Assembly (NCBI GenBank): GCA_017450545.1
Contig: JAFSTL010000069.1
Location: forward strand, 1-21,113
Length of the DNA: 21,113 nucleotides
Direction of reading: 5' to 3'
Origin: Alphaproteobacteria bacterium
GTDB lineage: Bacteria; Pseudomonadota; Alphaproteobacteria; RUG11792
Positions 5,520 to 13,269 of this stretch are shown one piece after another. Numbering within the stretch: position 1 is the stretch's first letter; each line of letters opens with the position of its first letter. The translations under genes were made by a program, and so were the position numbers. The notes under the pieces were generated by a model. It was given only the letters and a program-made list of their open reading frames with translations, did no database searches and was not told the DNA's origin.

Positions 5520-7946
5520 ATGAGCTGTTCCGGAGAGGAAACCAAAACATTGGATGTTGATTCGTCGTGTTTTGTATTCGCTTCGGCTGGTTCTGGGAAA
5601 ACGAAAACTTTAGTCGATCGCTATATAAAATCACTGCTATTAGGTGTGGAACCACAAAACATTTTGTGTATTACGTATAGTAATGCCGCGGTTTGCGAAA
5701 TAGAAAATAGGGTTGAAAATGCTTTGAAGGAATTATATTTGGCTAAAAATGTTAACGAATACGTAAAGGATAAGTTTAATTTATCGAACATTTCTGATGA
5801 AAAAATCAAAAGGGCATCGAAATTGTTCTTTAAGTTACAAGATAACCTGTCTCAACTAAAGATTTTGACGATACATTCTTTTTGTCAATCGTTACTCATG
5901 CAATTTCCTATGGAAGCAGAAATTTTGCCGAATTTTATGTTGCTGGATGATTTTGCAGCCAAGGCGCTTATGCAACAAGCAAAGGATACGTGTTTGAAAG
6001 CGGTTTCCGACAACGTGGTGCAAAAACTTTCTAAAAGCATGTCTTTGCGAAGTTTTGAGGATTTAATCGAAAAAATTTATCAAGAACGGTCTAAATTTAT
6101 TGATTTTTTTAAACAATATGATGAGTTAAATGATTACAAAGCAATTGCTGCTGATTTTCTGCACTTAACACCTTTGCGAAATTTCACACTTGAACAAAAA
6201 AAGTTTATAGACGAGAAATTGTCACACGAAAGTCTGGAAAAACAGTATTTAACAAAAGGAGGACTCAGAAAAAGAATACCTTTTCCGAAAGAGCCTATAT
6301 CGAGACAAATTGCAGACACTGTGTTCGAAAATTATCAAAACAAAAATAAAGAAAAGACTTTAGAGGAAACTTTTTCGTATTTGCAATTAGTTAAACAGAT
6401 TATTGATGAATATCAGAGATTAAAGAATGAGCAAAATGTTCTTGATTTTACGGATGTTTTGTATAAAACAAAGTATCTTTTGACGCAAAGTTGCACTAAA
6501 GAATTTGTGATTTCCAAAATTTGTTCGCAGATAAAATCCATCATGGTGGATGAAGCGCAAGACCTGAGCCCGATACAATGGGATCTGATCCGTATTTTTG
6601 CTGGTGATATTTTGTCAAATCCACATTCAAGGCGGAATATATTTGTCGTTGGAGATATAAAACAATCTATATACCGTTTTCAGGGGGCAGATTGTAATTT
6701 ATTCTCGGAATTCTATGAAGAAATTAATGAGGTTTTTCATAAGTTTAACAAAAAGCTTGAAGTGTCGCGTCTTGATAAAAACTATCGCTCTTTGCCAAAA
6801 ATTTTGGAAACAGTCGATACCGTATTTGATGGGGCAGAAGCAAATAACTTAGGGGGCGCCTCGATATCATATCAAAGACATACCCCGTTTAGACAAGATG
6901 AAACGGGGAAAACGGGACACGTCGAAGTCATTGTTTGCGAAGATATGCCCCCAGAAGTTGAAGACAAAATGCAATATAAGGCACAAAAAATTGCAGAAAA
7001 AATAGCAGAATGTGCTGATAATAATTCTATAATTTTGACAAGAAATCGAGATGATTTATCTCAAAATATTATGGAAAATCTGGGTAAATTTGGGGTAAAG
7101 ATTGCTCCGCCTGAACAAATAAATTTGGTGGAAAATGATTTAATCACAGATATTTTATCGATGGCTGATTTGTGTATAAATCGAGATAATGATTTTGCAA
7201 TGTATTGCATTTTAAAAAGTCCATATATATTTAAGGAGCCGTTGACTAATTATGAATTATATAATATATGTATAGATAAAACTATATCAATTTTTGATAA
7301 ATTAAATATGTATTTCCCAGAAAAATATAAATATGTTAACAAATTAATTTCATATTATGATGAAAGTGAATTGCCAAAGTTTTTTTATTTATTATCAACA
7401 AATCTTCATAACATCTCTGCCCATGAGAAACATATTCTTAGCAGTTTTTTGGATGAAGTGATAAAATTCTCGAATAATAATTCCCAAAGTCTGTCTGAAT
7501 TTTTGGAATTTTTTAGAGAAAATGATATTGAAGTAAAGAATAGTCTGCCTGTTGATGCGGATATGAGGCTTTTGACCATACATGGCTCCAAAGGTTTGCA
7601 AGCTGACACGGTATTTTTGCTTGACTTTAAATTAAATGCAGATAAAGCAAAATTGTCATTTCTTTTTTCTGATAAGCTATTTTTCATTAAACCTTCAGAA
7701 AAATATGCGGTTCCAGAATTACAGCAGATAATTGACCATGAACTTGATTTGGAAACGAGGGAACTATATAGGCTATTGTATGTTGCAATGACTAGAGCAA
7801 AAAACAATCTATATATTATATTACCGCCCAAAGAACCAAAAGATGCTTCTCGCAGAGACGGAAATGCCGAACGCATAAGCACTAGAAAAACTGCATGCTC
7901 GCTGATACAATCAAAGTTGTTGCTAGCAGAAACTCGGTACTCATGA
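5520..7946 (+). CDS. AddA-like UvrD-family (superfamily 1) DNA helicase lacking the nuclease domain
   Basis: 808 aa. All core superfamily 1A helicase motifs are visible: Walker A ASAGSGKTK (21-29), motif Ia ITYSNAAVCEIENRV (51-65), Walker B DEAQD (344-348), motif III VVGDIKQSIYRFQGAD, motif IV NYRS, motif V LTIHGSKGLQADTVFLLD, and motif VI RLLYVAMTRAK near the C-terminus. The pattern, especially the N-terminus and LLLGVEPQNILCIT, best fits alphaproteobacterial AddA, which unwinds DNA ends for double-strand-break repair with AddB. Family AddA is about 1,100-1,200 aa with a C-terminal PD-(D/E)XK nuclease. Here only about 50 residues follow motif VI and no nuclease motif is present. The usual Q-motif glutamine ahead of Walker A is also not evident. 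An in-frame TGA at 5505-5507 rules out a longer start. The stop overlaps the lolD ATG. addB is not in the window. Confidence 0.88.
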   Translation: MSCSGEETKTLDVDSSCFVFASAGSGKTKTLVDRYIKSLLLGVEPQNILCITYSNAAVCEIENRVENALKELYLAKNVNEYVKDKFNLSNISDEKIKRASKLFFKLQDNLSQLKILTIHSFCQSLLMQFPMEAEILPNFMLLDDFAAKALMQQAKDTCLKAVSDNVVQKLSKSMSLRSFEDLIEKIYQERSKFIDFFKQYDELNDYKAIAADFLHLTPLRNFTLEQKKFIDEKLSHESLEKQYLTKGGLRKRIPFPKEPISRQIADTVFENYQNKNKEKTLEETFSYLQLVKQIIDEYQRLKNEQNVLDFTDVLYKTKYLLTQSCTKEFVISKICSQIKSIMVDEAQDLSPIQWDLIRIFAGDILSNPHSRRNIFVVGDIKQSIYRFQGADCNLFSEFYEEINEVFHKFNKKLEVSRLDKNYRSLPKILETVDTVFDGAEANNLGGASISYQRHTPFRQDETGKTGHVEVIVCEDMPPEVEDKMQYKAQKIAEKIAECADNNSIILTRNRDDLSQNIMENLGKFGVKIAPPEQINLVENDLITDILSMADLCINRDNDFAMYCILKSPYIFKEPLTNYELYNICIDKTISIFDKLNMYFPEKYKYVNKLISYYDESELPKFFYLLSTNLHNISAHEKHILSSFLDEVIKFSNNNSQSLSEFLEFFRENDIEVKNSLPVDADMRLLTIHGSKGLQADTVFLLDFKLNADKAKLSFLFSDKLFFIKPSEKYAVPELQQIIDHELDLETRELYRLLYVAMTRAKNNLYIILPPKEPKDASRRDGNAERISTRKTACSLIQSKLLLAETRYS

Positions 7947-8611
7947 ATTTGAAATTGCAAGACATTACGATGAAATTTCGGTCAGGAGACAGCGTTATAG
8001 AAGTTTTGAAGAGCGTAAATTTCTCGATAAATTCAGGAGAAAGTGTTGCTCTTGTCGGGCAAAGCGGAAGTGGAAAATCGACGCTTTTGCAAATTGCAGC
8101 GCTTTTAGAAAGACCGACGGCAGGTAAAGTCATAATAAATAAGGTTGATACGAGCAATATTTCTGAAGAAAAAAGGACAAAGTTGCGAGGTGACAATCTT
8201 GGATTTGTCTATCAATTTCATAATTTGTTACCAGAATTTTCTGCGCTTGAAAATGTCATGATTCCGCAACTTATTCGAAAAGTATCGAAAAAAGAAGCGA
8301 GGAATAAAGCGATCGAGCTGCTAGAGCAAGTTGAACTCGGTCATCGCTTACATCAAAATCCGATCAATTTATCAGGCGGAGAACGGCAACGAGTTGCTAT
8401 CGCGAGGGCGCTGGTCAATGACCCTAGCATCGTGATTGCAGATGAGCCGACTGGCAACCTAGATCCGCTGAATGCCGAAACAGTCTTTGACTTGTTTTTA
8501 ACCATTGCAGAAAAAAGAAATACTGCGATTTTTATGGCAACACACAACGTTGATTTGGCAAAAAAACTTTCTCGAACCGTTGTGCTATCCGATGGGACAT
8601 TGAGTTGCTAG
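7943..8611 (+). CDS. lolD: Lipoprotein-releasing ABC transporter ATPase LolD
   Basis: 222 aa with this start. ATPase landmarks are Walker A GQSGSGKST (39-47), Q-loop Q91, signature LSGGERQ (143-149), Walker B IVIADEPTGNLD (163-174) and switch H201. The stretch GFVYQFHNLLPEFSALENVMIPQ (two overlapping pieces around 87-109) is characteristic of LolD in alphaproteobacteria. The protein powers LolC/LolE extraction of outer-membrane lipoproteins from the inner membrane and handover to LolA. A longer frame begins at 7895, but the N-terminus MNLKLQDITMKF matches family starts and the ATGA overlap with the helicase stop indicates coupled translation. The membrane partner LolC/E is not adjacent, which is unusual. 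Related MacB- or FtsE-type ATPases are the alternatives, but the motif set favours LolD. Confidence 0.9.
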   Translation: MNLKLQDITMKFRSGDSVIEVLKSVNFSINSGESVALVGQSGSGKSTLLQIAALLERPTAGKVIINKVDTSNISEEKRTKLRGDNLGFVYQFHNLLPEFSALENVMIPQLIRKVSKKEARNKAIELLEQVELGHRLHQNPINLSGGERQRVAIARALVNDPSIVIADEPTGNLDPLNAETVFDLFLTIAEKRNTAIFMATHNVDLAKKLSRTVVLSDGTLSC

Positions 8612-8616
8612 TGTGG

Positions 8617-8644
8617 TTAAAAAACGCTGGCAGTGTGCTATAAT
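8617..8644 (+). promoter_or_regulatory. Extended -10 promoter upstream of lysK
   Basis: A consensus TATAAT at 8639-8644 is preceded by TG plus one base (8636-8638), an extended -10 element. Sixteen bases further upstream TTAAAA (8617-8622) is a weak -35. The start would be near 8651, leaving about 29 bases to the LysRS ATG. This separates lysK-nrdD from the tRNA-Phe/helicase/lolD unit. Confidence 0.65.
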
Positions 8645-8679
8645 GATAGAGGCTTTGGGAATTTTGATTGAGGGGAATT

Positions 8680-10260
8680 ATGTTGTTGAAAAGTAAATTT
8701 GCAAACACGAAGTCTTGGGCGTTTGAGGAAGCGCGGAAACTAGCTGATAGGATAGAGAGAAGCGGGAAAAGTGAGGCTATTCTGGAAACTGGGTATGGTC
8801 CTTCTGGGTTGCCACATATCGGGACTTTTGGAGAAGTGTTGCGTACAACCTTTGTGATGCGTGCATTCAAGCGCTTAACTGGAATGAAGGCTAAGATTGT
8901 TGTGTTTTCTGATGATATGGACGGATTTCGAAAGGTACCGACTAATGTACCAAATCAGGAAATGCTCGCGGAAAATCTTGAAAAGCCTCTAACTTCAGTT
9001 CCTGACCCATTTGGTCAATATGACAGTTTTGCACATCACAATAATGCCATGTTGCGACGGTTTCTCGATTCTTTTGGCTTTGAGTATGAATTTAAGAGCT
9101 CGACGGAAGCGTATAAATCTGGACAATTTAATGATTGTTTGCAAAGGATATTGGAACATTACGACGAGATTATGAACATAATGCTGCCATCGCTACGCGA
9201 GGAAAGACGCGAGACATATAGCCCATTTTTCCCGATTTGTAAGCGTACTGGCAAGGTTCTGCAAGTGCCTATTGTTGAGACAAAACCTGAAAGTTTAACA
9301 ATAGTTTATAAAGACCCAGAGACTGGAGAGTTCATTGAGACTTCTGTTTTGGATGGAAATTGTAAGTTGCAGTGGAAGGCTGACTGGGGAATGCGATGGG
9401 TCGCACTTGGCGTTGACTATGAGATGAATGGCAAAGATTTGATAGATTCGTTCAAATTATCATCGAAAATCTGTCGCACGATTGATGGAACGCCACCTGA
9501 AAATCTAACGTATGAGCTATTTTTGGACGAAGAAGGAAAGAAAATTTCGAAGTCCAAAGGTAATGGATTATCTATGGACGAATGGCTGAAATACGCACCT
9601 TCTGAGAGCTTGGCATACTATATGTATCAAGCGCCGAAGAGAGCGAAGAGATTGTATTTCGACGTTATTCCAAATGCTATGGATGAATATATCGATGCTT
9701 TGGCGAAATACGAAAATGAACTGGATGAAAAGAAGCCTGATAATCCAGTTTTTCATATACACAATGGAAATCCGCCGAAGTATGATGGATGCTTGAAATT
9801 TTCGATGCTGTTGAATTTGGCTCAGGCATGTAATACCGCCGATAAAGATGTTTTGATTGAGTTTATAAAGAAGTATGCAAAAGGTTGCTCGAGCGATACT
9901 TTGGAATATATGAAAAAGATGGCGGGTTATGCCATAAACTATTATAACGATTTCATAGTTGGCACCCGAACTCCTGAAAAACCAACAGAAAAGCAAAGAG
10001 AGGCTATGCTGGAATTGCGAGATAAGTTGCACGATATATCAAAAGATGCTGTTGCGGATGAAATACAAAATGCTGTCTTCGAAATTGGTAAAAGGTTTTA
10101 TTCAGAAAATCTAAGAGAATGGTTTTTGACACTGTATAAGGTTTTGTTTGGAACAGAGAGTGGACCAAGGATGGGGTCGTTTATCAGCCTATATGGGCTT
10201 GAAAATACAATAAGATTGATAGAGGAGAGATTAAAATGGCAGATAATGCTTATGAAATAA
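8680..10260 (+). CDS. lysK: Lysyl-tRNA synthetase, class I
   Basis: 526 aa with the ATG start at 8680. An in-frame TTG at 8668 exists, but GAGG ends six bases before this ATG and the N-terminus MLLKSKFANTKSWAFEEA fits the family. The enzyme charges tRNA-Lys with lysine in the cytoplasm. It is a class I Rossmann-fold synthetase, unrelated to the class II LysS of most bacteria. HIG at 46-48 in GPSGLPHIGTFGEV is the HIGH motif and KISKS at 288-292 the KMSKS motif. The C-terminal half is helical and carries the anticodon-binding cage. Class I LysRS is normal for alphaproteobacteria, so this supports the lineage. The end overlaps nrdD by 25 bases, and the nrdD ribosome-binding site lies inside this gene. 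Confidence 0.96.
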   Translation: MLLKSKFANTKSWAFEEARKLADRIERSGKSEAILETGYGPSGLPHIGTFGEVLRTTFVMRAFKRLTGMKAKIVVFSDDMDGFRKVPTNVPNQEMLAENLEKPLTSVPDPFGQYDSFAHHNNAMLRRFLDSFGFEYEFKSSTEAYKSGQFNDCLQRILEHYDEIMNIMLPSLREERRETYSPFFPICKRTGKVLQVPIVETKPESLTIVYKDPETGEFIETSVLDGNCKLQWKADWGMRWVALGVDYEMNGKDLIDSFKLSSKICRTIDGTPPENLTYELFLDEEGKKISKSKGNGLSMDEWLKYAPSESLAYYMYQAPKRAKRLYFDVIPNAMDEYIDALAKYENELDEKKPDNPVFHIHNGNPPKYDGCLKFSMLLNLAQACNTADKDVLIEFIKKYAKGCSSDTLEYMKKMAGYAINYYNDFIVGTRTPEKPTEKQREAMLELRDKLHDISKDAVADEIQNAVFEIGKRFYSENLREWFLTLYKVLFGTESGPRMGSFISLYGLENTIRLIEERLKWQIMLMK

Positions 10261-12272
10261 AATTTGTAATCAAACGTGATGGAACTTTTTCCCCGTTTGA
10301 AATGGAGAAAATTACTAATGCAATACATGGAGCCGCGACAGCAACAGAGGAGTTTAGTATATCTGAATCGCGGGCACTAGCTTATAAAGTTGTAGATAAG
10401 TTGCTGGCGAAGCACCCGAAGTCAGCGCCAAGAATAGAAGATATACAGGATATCGTGGAAGAAGTGCTTATCGAAAATAATCACATCAAGACCGCAAAAG
10501 CATATATCCTATATCGTGAACAGCATGCAAAGATGAGGGCAGAGCAAAAGTCATTCGTAAATGCTGTTTCGGCAGTTGATGAATACGTTGATCAGTTGGA
10601 TTGGCGCGTGAAAGCCAATGCGAACCTGGGATATTCGCTTGGTGGATTGATATTGAATTTATCTGGGAAAGTTGTCGCAAATTATTGGTTAAATAGAATA
10701 TACACATCTAAAATTGCAGAAGCGCATATCAATGGATATTTGCATATTCATGATTTAGATATGCTTTGCGGATATTGCGCCGGATGGTCTTTGCGTACGT
10801 TGTTGCAGGAGGGGTTTAATGGTGTTGGCGGAAAAGCTGAGGCTTCACCGGCAAAGCATATGTCGACTGCATTTTCACAAGTAGTAAATTTCTTGGGGAC
10901 GTTGCAAAACGAGTGGGCAGGCGCGCAGGCGTTTAGTTCGTTTGACACGTATATGGCTCCGTTTATCAGGAAAGATAATTTGAATTATGACAATGTTTAT
11001 CAGGAGATGCAGTCGTTTATATATAATCTGAACGTCCCAACGCGTTGGGGAACGCAAACGCCATTCACGAACCTGACTTTCGACTGGGTTTGTCCAGATG
11101 ACCTGAAAGGCGATCACCCGATTATCGGTGGCGAAGAAATGGCTTTCACTTATGGCGATTTGCAAAAAGAAATGAATATGATAAATCGCGCATACATCGA
11201 GGTTATGACCAAGGGAGATGCAAAAGGACGCATATTTACGTTCCCTATTCCTACATACAACATAACAAAAGATTTCGATTGGGATGGCGAAAACGTCGAC
11301 AAACTTTTTGAAATGACTGCAAAATATGGAACGCCGTATTTCCAAAACTTTGTGAATTCAGACTTAAGTCCGAATATGATTCGCTCTATGTGCTGTCGAT
11401 TGCAACTTGACTTAAGAGAGCTTCTGAAGCGTGGGAACAGTCTTTTTGGTTCGGCAGAGCAAACTGGTTCTATAGGCGTTGTGACGATAAATTGCGCCAG
11501 ATTGGGATACCTTCATAAGGGCGATGAGATGGGGCTTATAGCTCACATAGATGACCTGATGAAAACAGCGAAAAATAGCCTAGAGATAAAGCGAAAAGTC
11601 ATATCACGGCTTATGGATGGAGGACTATATCCGTTTACAAAGCGCTATCTCGGAACATTTAAAAATCATTTTTCCACAATCGGCGTCAATGGAATGAATG
11701 AAATGGTCAGAAACTTCACAAATGACAAGTACGATATCGCTCATCCGGAAGGCAAAGAACTTGCTATCCGCGTTTTGGATCATATACGCCAACGGCTCAT
11801 TGAATTTCAGGTCGAAACCGGACATATGTATAATCTCGAGGCAACGCCTGCAGAGGGCGCTATGTATCGATTTGCGCGTGAGGATGCAAAACGCTATCCA
11901 GACATCATACAAGCTGGTTCAAAGGAAGCGCCATATTACACAAACTCTTCGCAATTGCCAGCAAACTATACAGATGATATATTTGAAGCACTTGACCACC
12001 AGGAAGTATTGCAACGCAAATACACAGGCGGGACGGTTATTCACTTGTTTATGGGGGAGCGTATTTCGGATTATTCGGTATGTAAAAATTTAATACGCAA
12101 AGTTCTGACGCGGTATAAAATTCCATACGTGACCGTAACGCCAACGTTTTCGATTTGTCCGATACATGGTTACCTCGAGGGCGCACACGAATATTGCCCG
12201 AAATGCGACGAGGAATTACGGAAGAAAAAAGCGCTTGAGATGGGCATCCTCAGAGACAAGTGCTGCGAATAA
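10236..12272 (+). CDS. nrdD: Anaerobic (class III-type) ribonucleoside-triphosphate reductase large subunit, glycyl-radical tail missing
   Basis: 678 aa. Residues 8-100 are an ATP-cone (FVIKRDGTFSPFEMEKI) for allosteric control. The catalytic barrel follows and is highly conserved, with LCGYCAGWSL (177-186) and SMCCRLQLDL (384-393) holding the candidate active-site cysteines. FGSAEQTGSIGVVTIN and YNLEATPAEG are also typical. The C-terminal zinc site reads C641-x2-H644 and C654-x2-C657. In family members a glycyl-radical loop (RVxGY type) follows, then an NKGK-like end. Here the protein stops 21 residues after C657 with the tail ILRDKCCE. None of the three forward frames downstream encodes the loop. 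AGGAGA seven bases before ATG supports the start, which overlaps lysK. No nrdG activase is present. It may be a truncated remnant, a split enzyme or a variant with another radical source. Confidence 0.9.
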   Translation: MADNAYEIKFVIKRDGTFSPFEMEKITNAIHGAATATEEFSISESRALAYKVVDKLLAKHPKSAPRIEDIQDIVEEVLIENNHIKTAKAYILYREQHAKMRAEQKSFVNAVSAVDEYVDQLDWRVKANANLGYSLGGLILNLSGKVVANYWLNRIYTSKIAEAHINGYLHIHDLDMLCGYCAGWSLRTLLQEGFNGVGGKAEASPAKHMSTAFSQVVNFLGTLQNEWAGAQAFSSFDTYMAPFIRKDNLNYDNVYQEMQSFIYNLNVPTRWGTQTPFTNLTFDWVCPDDLKGDHPIIGGEEMAFTYGDLQKEMNMINRAYIEVMTKGDAKGRIFTFPIPTYNITKDFDWDGENVDKLFEMTAKYGTPYFQNFVNSDLSPNMIRSMCCRLQLDLRELLKRGNSLFGSAEQTGSIGVVTINCARLGYLHKGDEMGLIAHIDDLMKTAKNSLEIKRKVISRLMDGGLYPFTKRYLGTFKNHFSTIGVNGMNEMVRNFTNDKYDIAHPEGKELAIRVLDHIRQRLIEFQVETGHMYNLEATPAEGAMYRFAREDAKRYPDIIQAGSKEAPYYTNSSQLPANYTDDIFEALDHQEVLQRKYTGGTVIHLFMGERISDYSVCKNLIRKVLTRYKIPYVTVTPTFSICPIHGYLEGAHEYCPKCDEELRKKKALEMGILRDKCCE

Positions 12273-12299
12273 TATGCAGAACTAAATATACATTTGCAT

Positions 12300-13172
12300 C
12301 TATTTCTTTGCATACGAAGCGATTATTGTGCCTGCGATTATCAATAATGAACCACAAATTGTGGTTGCATTTGGAATTTGTCCGAAAAATGCAAGTCCGC
12401 AAAGTATTGCAAATGGTAGTTCGATGTAACGGATTGGACTGATATTTGATGCAGTCGTTGCCCTGTATGCCAAGAAAATGAATAATTGTATAAGGTTTGC
12501 GCCAAGTCCTAGCAAGAAAATTAACAATAGTTCATGCAAATTTGGAGTAATCCAAAAAAATGGAACAAACACGACCGAAATTATGGTGGTATACAAACCA
12601 AAATAAAACAACATTGTCAATGTATTTTCATGATTATCAATCATTTTTTTGATCATTATATTCATTGTCGCAAATAAAAATGCTGCGCAAGTTGGAATAA
12701 TTGCGAGAATGTTGATGTTTTCAGCTTTTGGTCTAAACATTATAAGAAGTCCGATAAAACCTATGATAGTGGCTATAATAGATGTATTATTAATTTTTTC
12801 TCCTAAAAATAATGCTGTAAGTGGCAACATAAATAATGCCTCGGAGAAAAGTATTGTTGTATTTTCAGCAAGAGGCATAATATTAACACTATAACAACAC
12901 AGTCCAAGTGCTATTGTGCCAATAATACCTCGCATAATATGCATACCATGCATGCTTGATTTAAATAAATTTTCTTTTGATTTTATCATCGGAACAATGA
13001 CGATAATTGCAGAAAACAGAAATCTAAAAAATGCAATTTCAACTGCATGTAAGCGATTTCCTAAAAATTTTGCCAGAACATCATTGAACGTGCCGACAAG
13101 ATATATCATGATTGCCCAAAATATCCCTTGCTTCAGCCCTTTGTTCAAAAACCAACCTAAGAACATAGCCAA
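12300..13172 (-). CDS. EamA/DMT-superfamily permease
   Basis: 290 aa and strongly hydrophobic, with about ten predicted membrane helices arranged as two EamA repeats, the size and organisation of drug/metabolite transporters. Conserved-looking elements include an FFRFLFSAIIVIVPM segment in helix 2, MPLAENTTILFSEALFMLPL in the first repeat (two adjoining pieces), SPIRYIELPFAILCG in the second repeat, and a short KK C-terminus. Members export or take up amino acids, nucleotide sugars or, in Rickettsia, S-adenosylmethionine; no substrate can be assigned here. The start used is TTG, because AGGA lies seven bases upstream of it. An ATG two codons later (13166) is the alternative but its spacing is too long. 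The gene is convergent with nrdD (27 bases apart) and follows tpiA on the same strand. The region is more AT-rich than its neighbours. Confidence 0.85.
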   Translation of the reverse strand: MAMFLGWFLNKGLKQGIFWAIMIYLVGTFNDVLAKFLGNRLHAVEIAFFRFLFSAIIVIVPMIKSKENLFKSSMHGMHIMRGIIGTIALGLCCYSVNIMPLAENTTILFSEALFMLPLTALFLGEKINNTSIIATIIGFIGLLIMFRPKAENINILAIIPTCAAFLFATMNIMIKKMIDNHENTLTMLFYFGLYTTIISVVFVPFFWITPNLHELLLIFLLGLGANLIQLFIFLAYRATTASNISPIRYIELPFAILCGLAFFGQIPNATTICGSLLIIAGTIIASYAKK

Positions 13173-13242
13173 AAAGCTATCCTAAAAGACAATACACCGT
13201 TACCCATGCTACACAAATATGGCGAAAATTTGAACATGCAAG

Positions 13243-13256
13243 TCAGAGCGGTCTGA
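13243..13256. repeat. Small inverted repeat between tpiA and eamA
   Basis: TCAGA-GCGG-TCTGA is a perfect five-base inverted repeat 14 bases past the tpiA stop. It could form a short hairpin in the mRNA, but it lacks a following T-run on the minus strand, so it is not a convincing intrinsic terminator. It could also be a small operator-like palindrome or chance. Confidence 0.25.
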
Positions 13257-13269
13257 GCAGATGCTGTGT

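Noticed and set aside
7895..7942. Longer lolD start
   Set aside because: Adds 16 residues with no similarity to LolD N-termini; the ATGA junction at 7943 fits both the family start and coupled translation.
8600..8650. Terminator after lolD
   Set aside because: A run of six A bases and short repeats were noted, but there is no GC-rich hairpin followed by a T-run on the coding strand.
9568..10032. Minus-strand open frame inside lysK (154 aa)
   Set aside because: Shadow of the class I LysRS frame; no recognisable family and no promoter or ribosome-binding site.
10875..11345. Minus-strand open frame inside nrdD (156 aa)
   Set aside because: Fully antisense to the strongly conserved NrdD barrel; no independent evidence of coding.
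12246..12442. Possible frameshifted glycyl-radical end of nrdD in another frame
   Set aside because: I read all three forward frames past the zinc site and saw no RVxGY-like or NKGK-like segment; the downstream sequence is better explained as the end of the minus-strand EamA gene.
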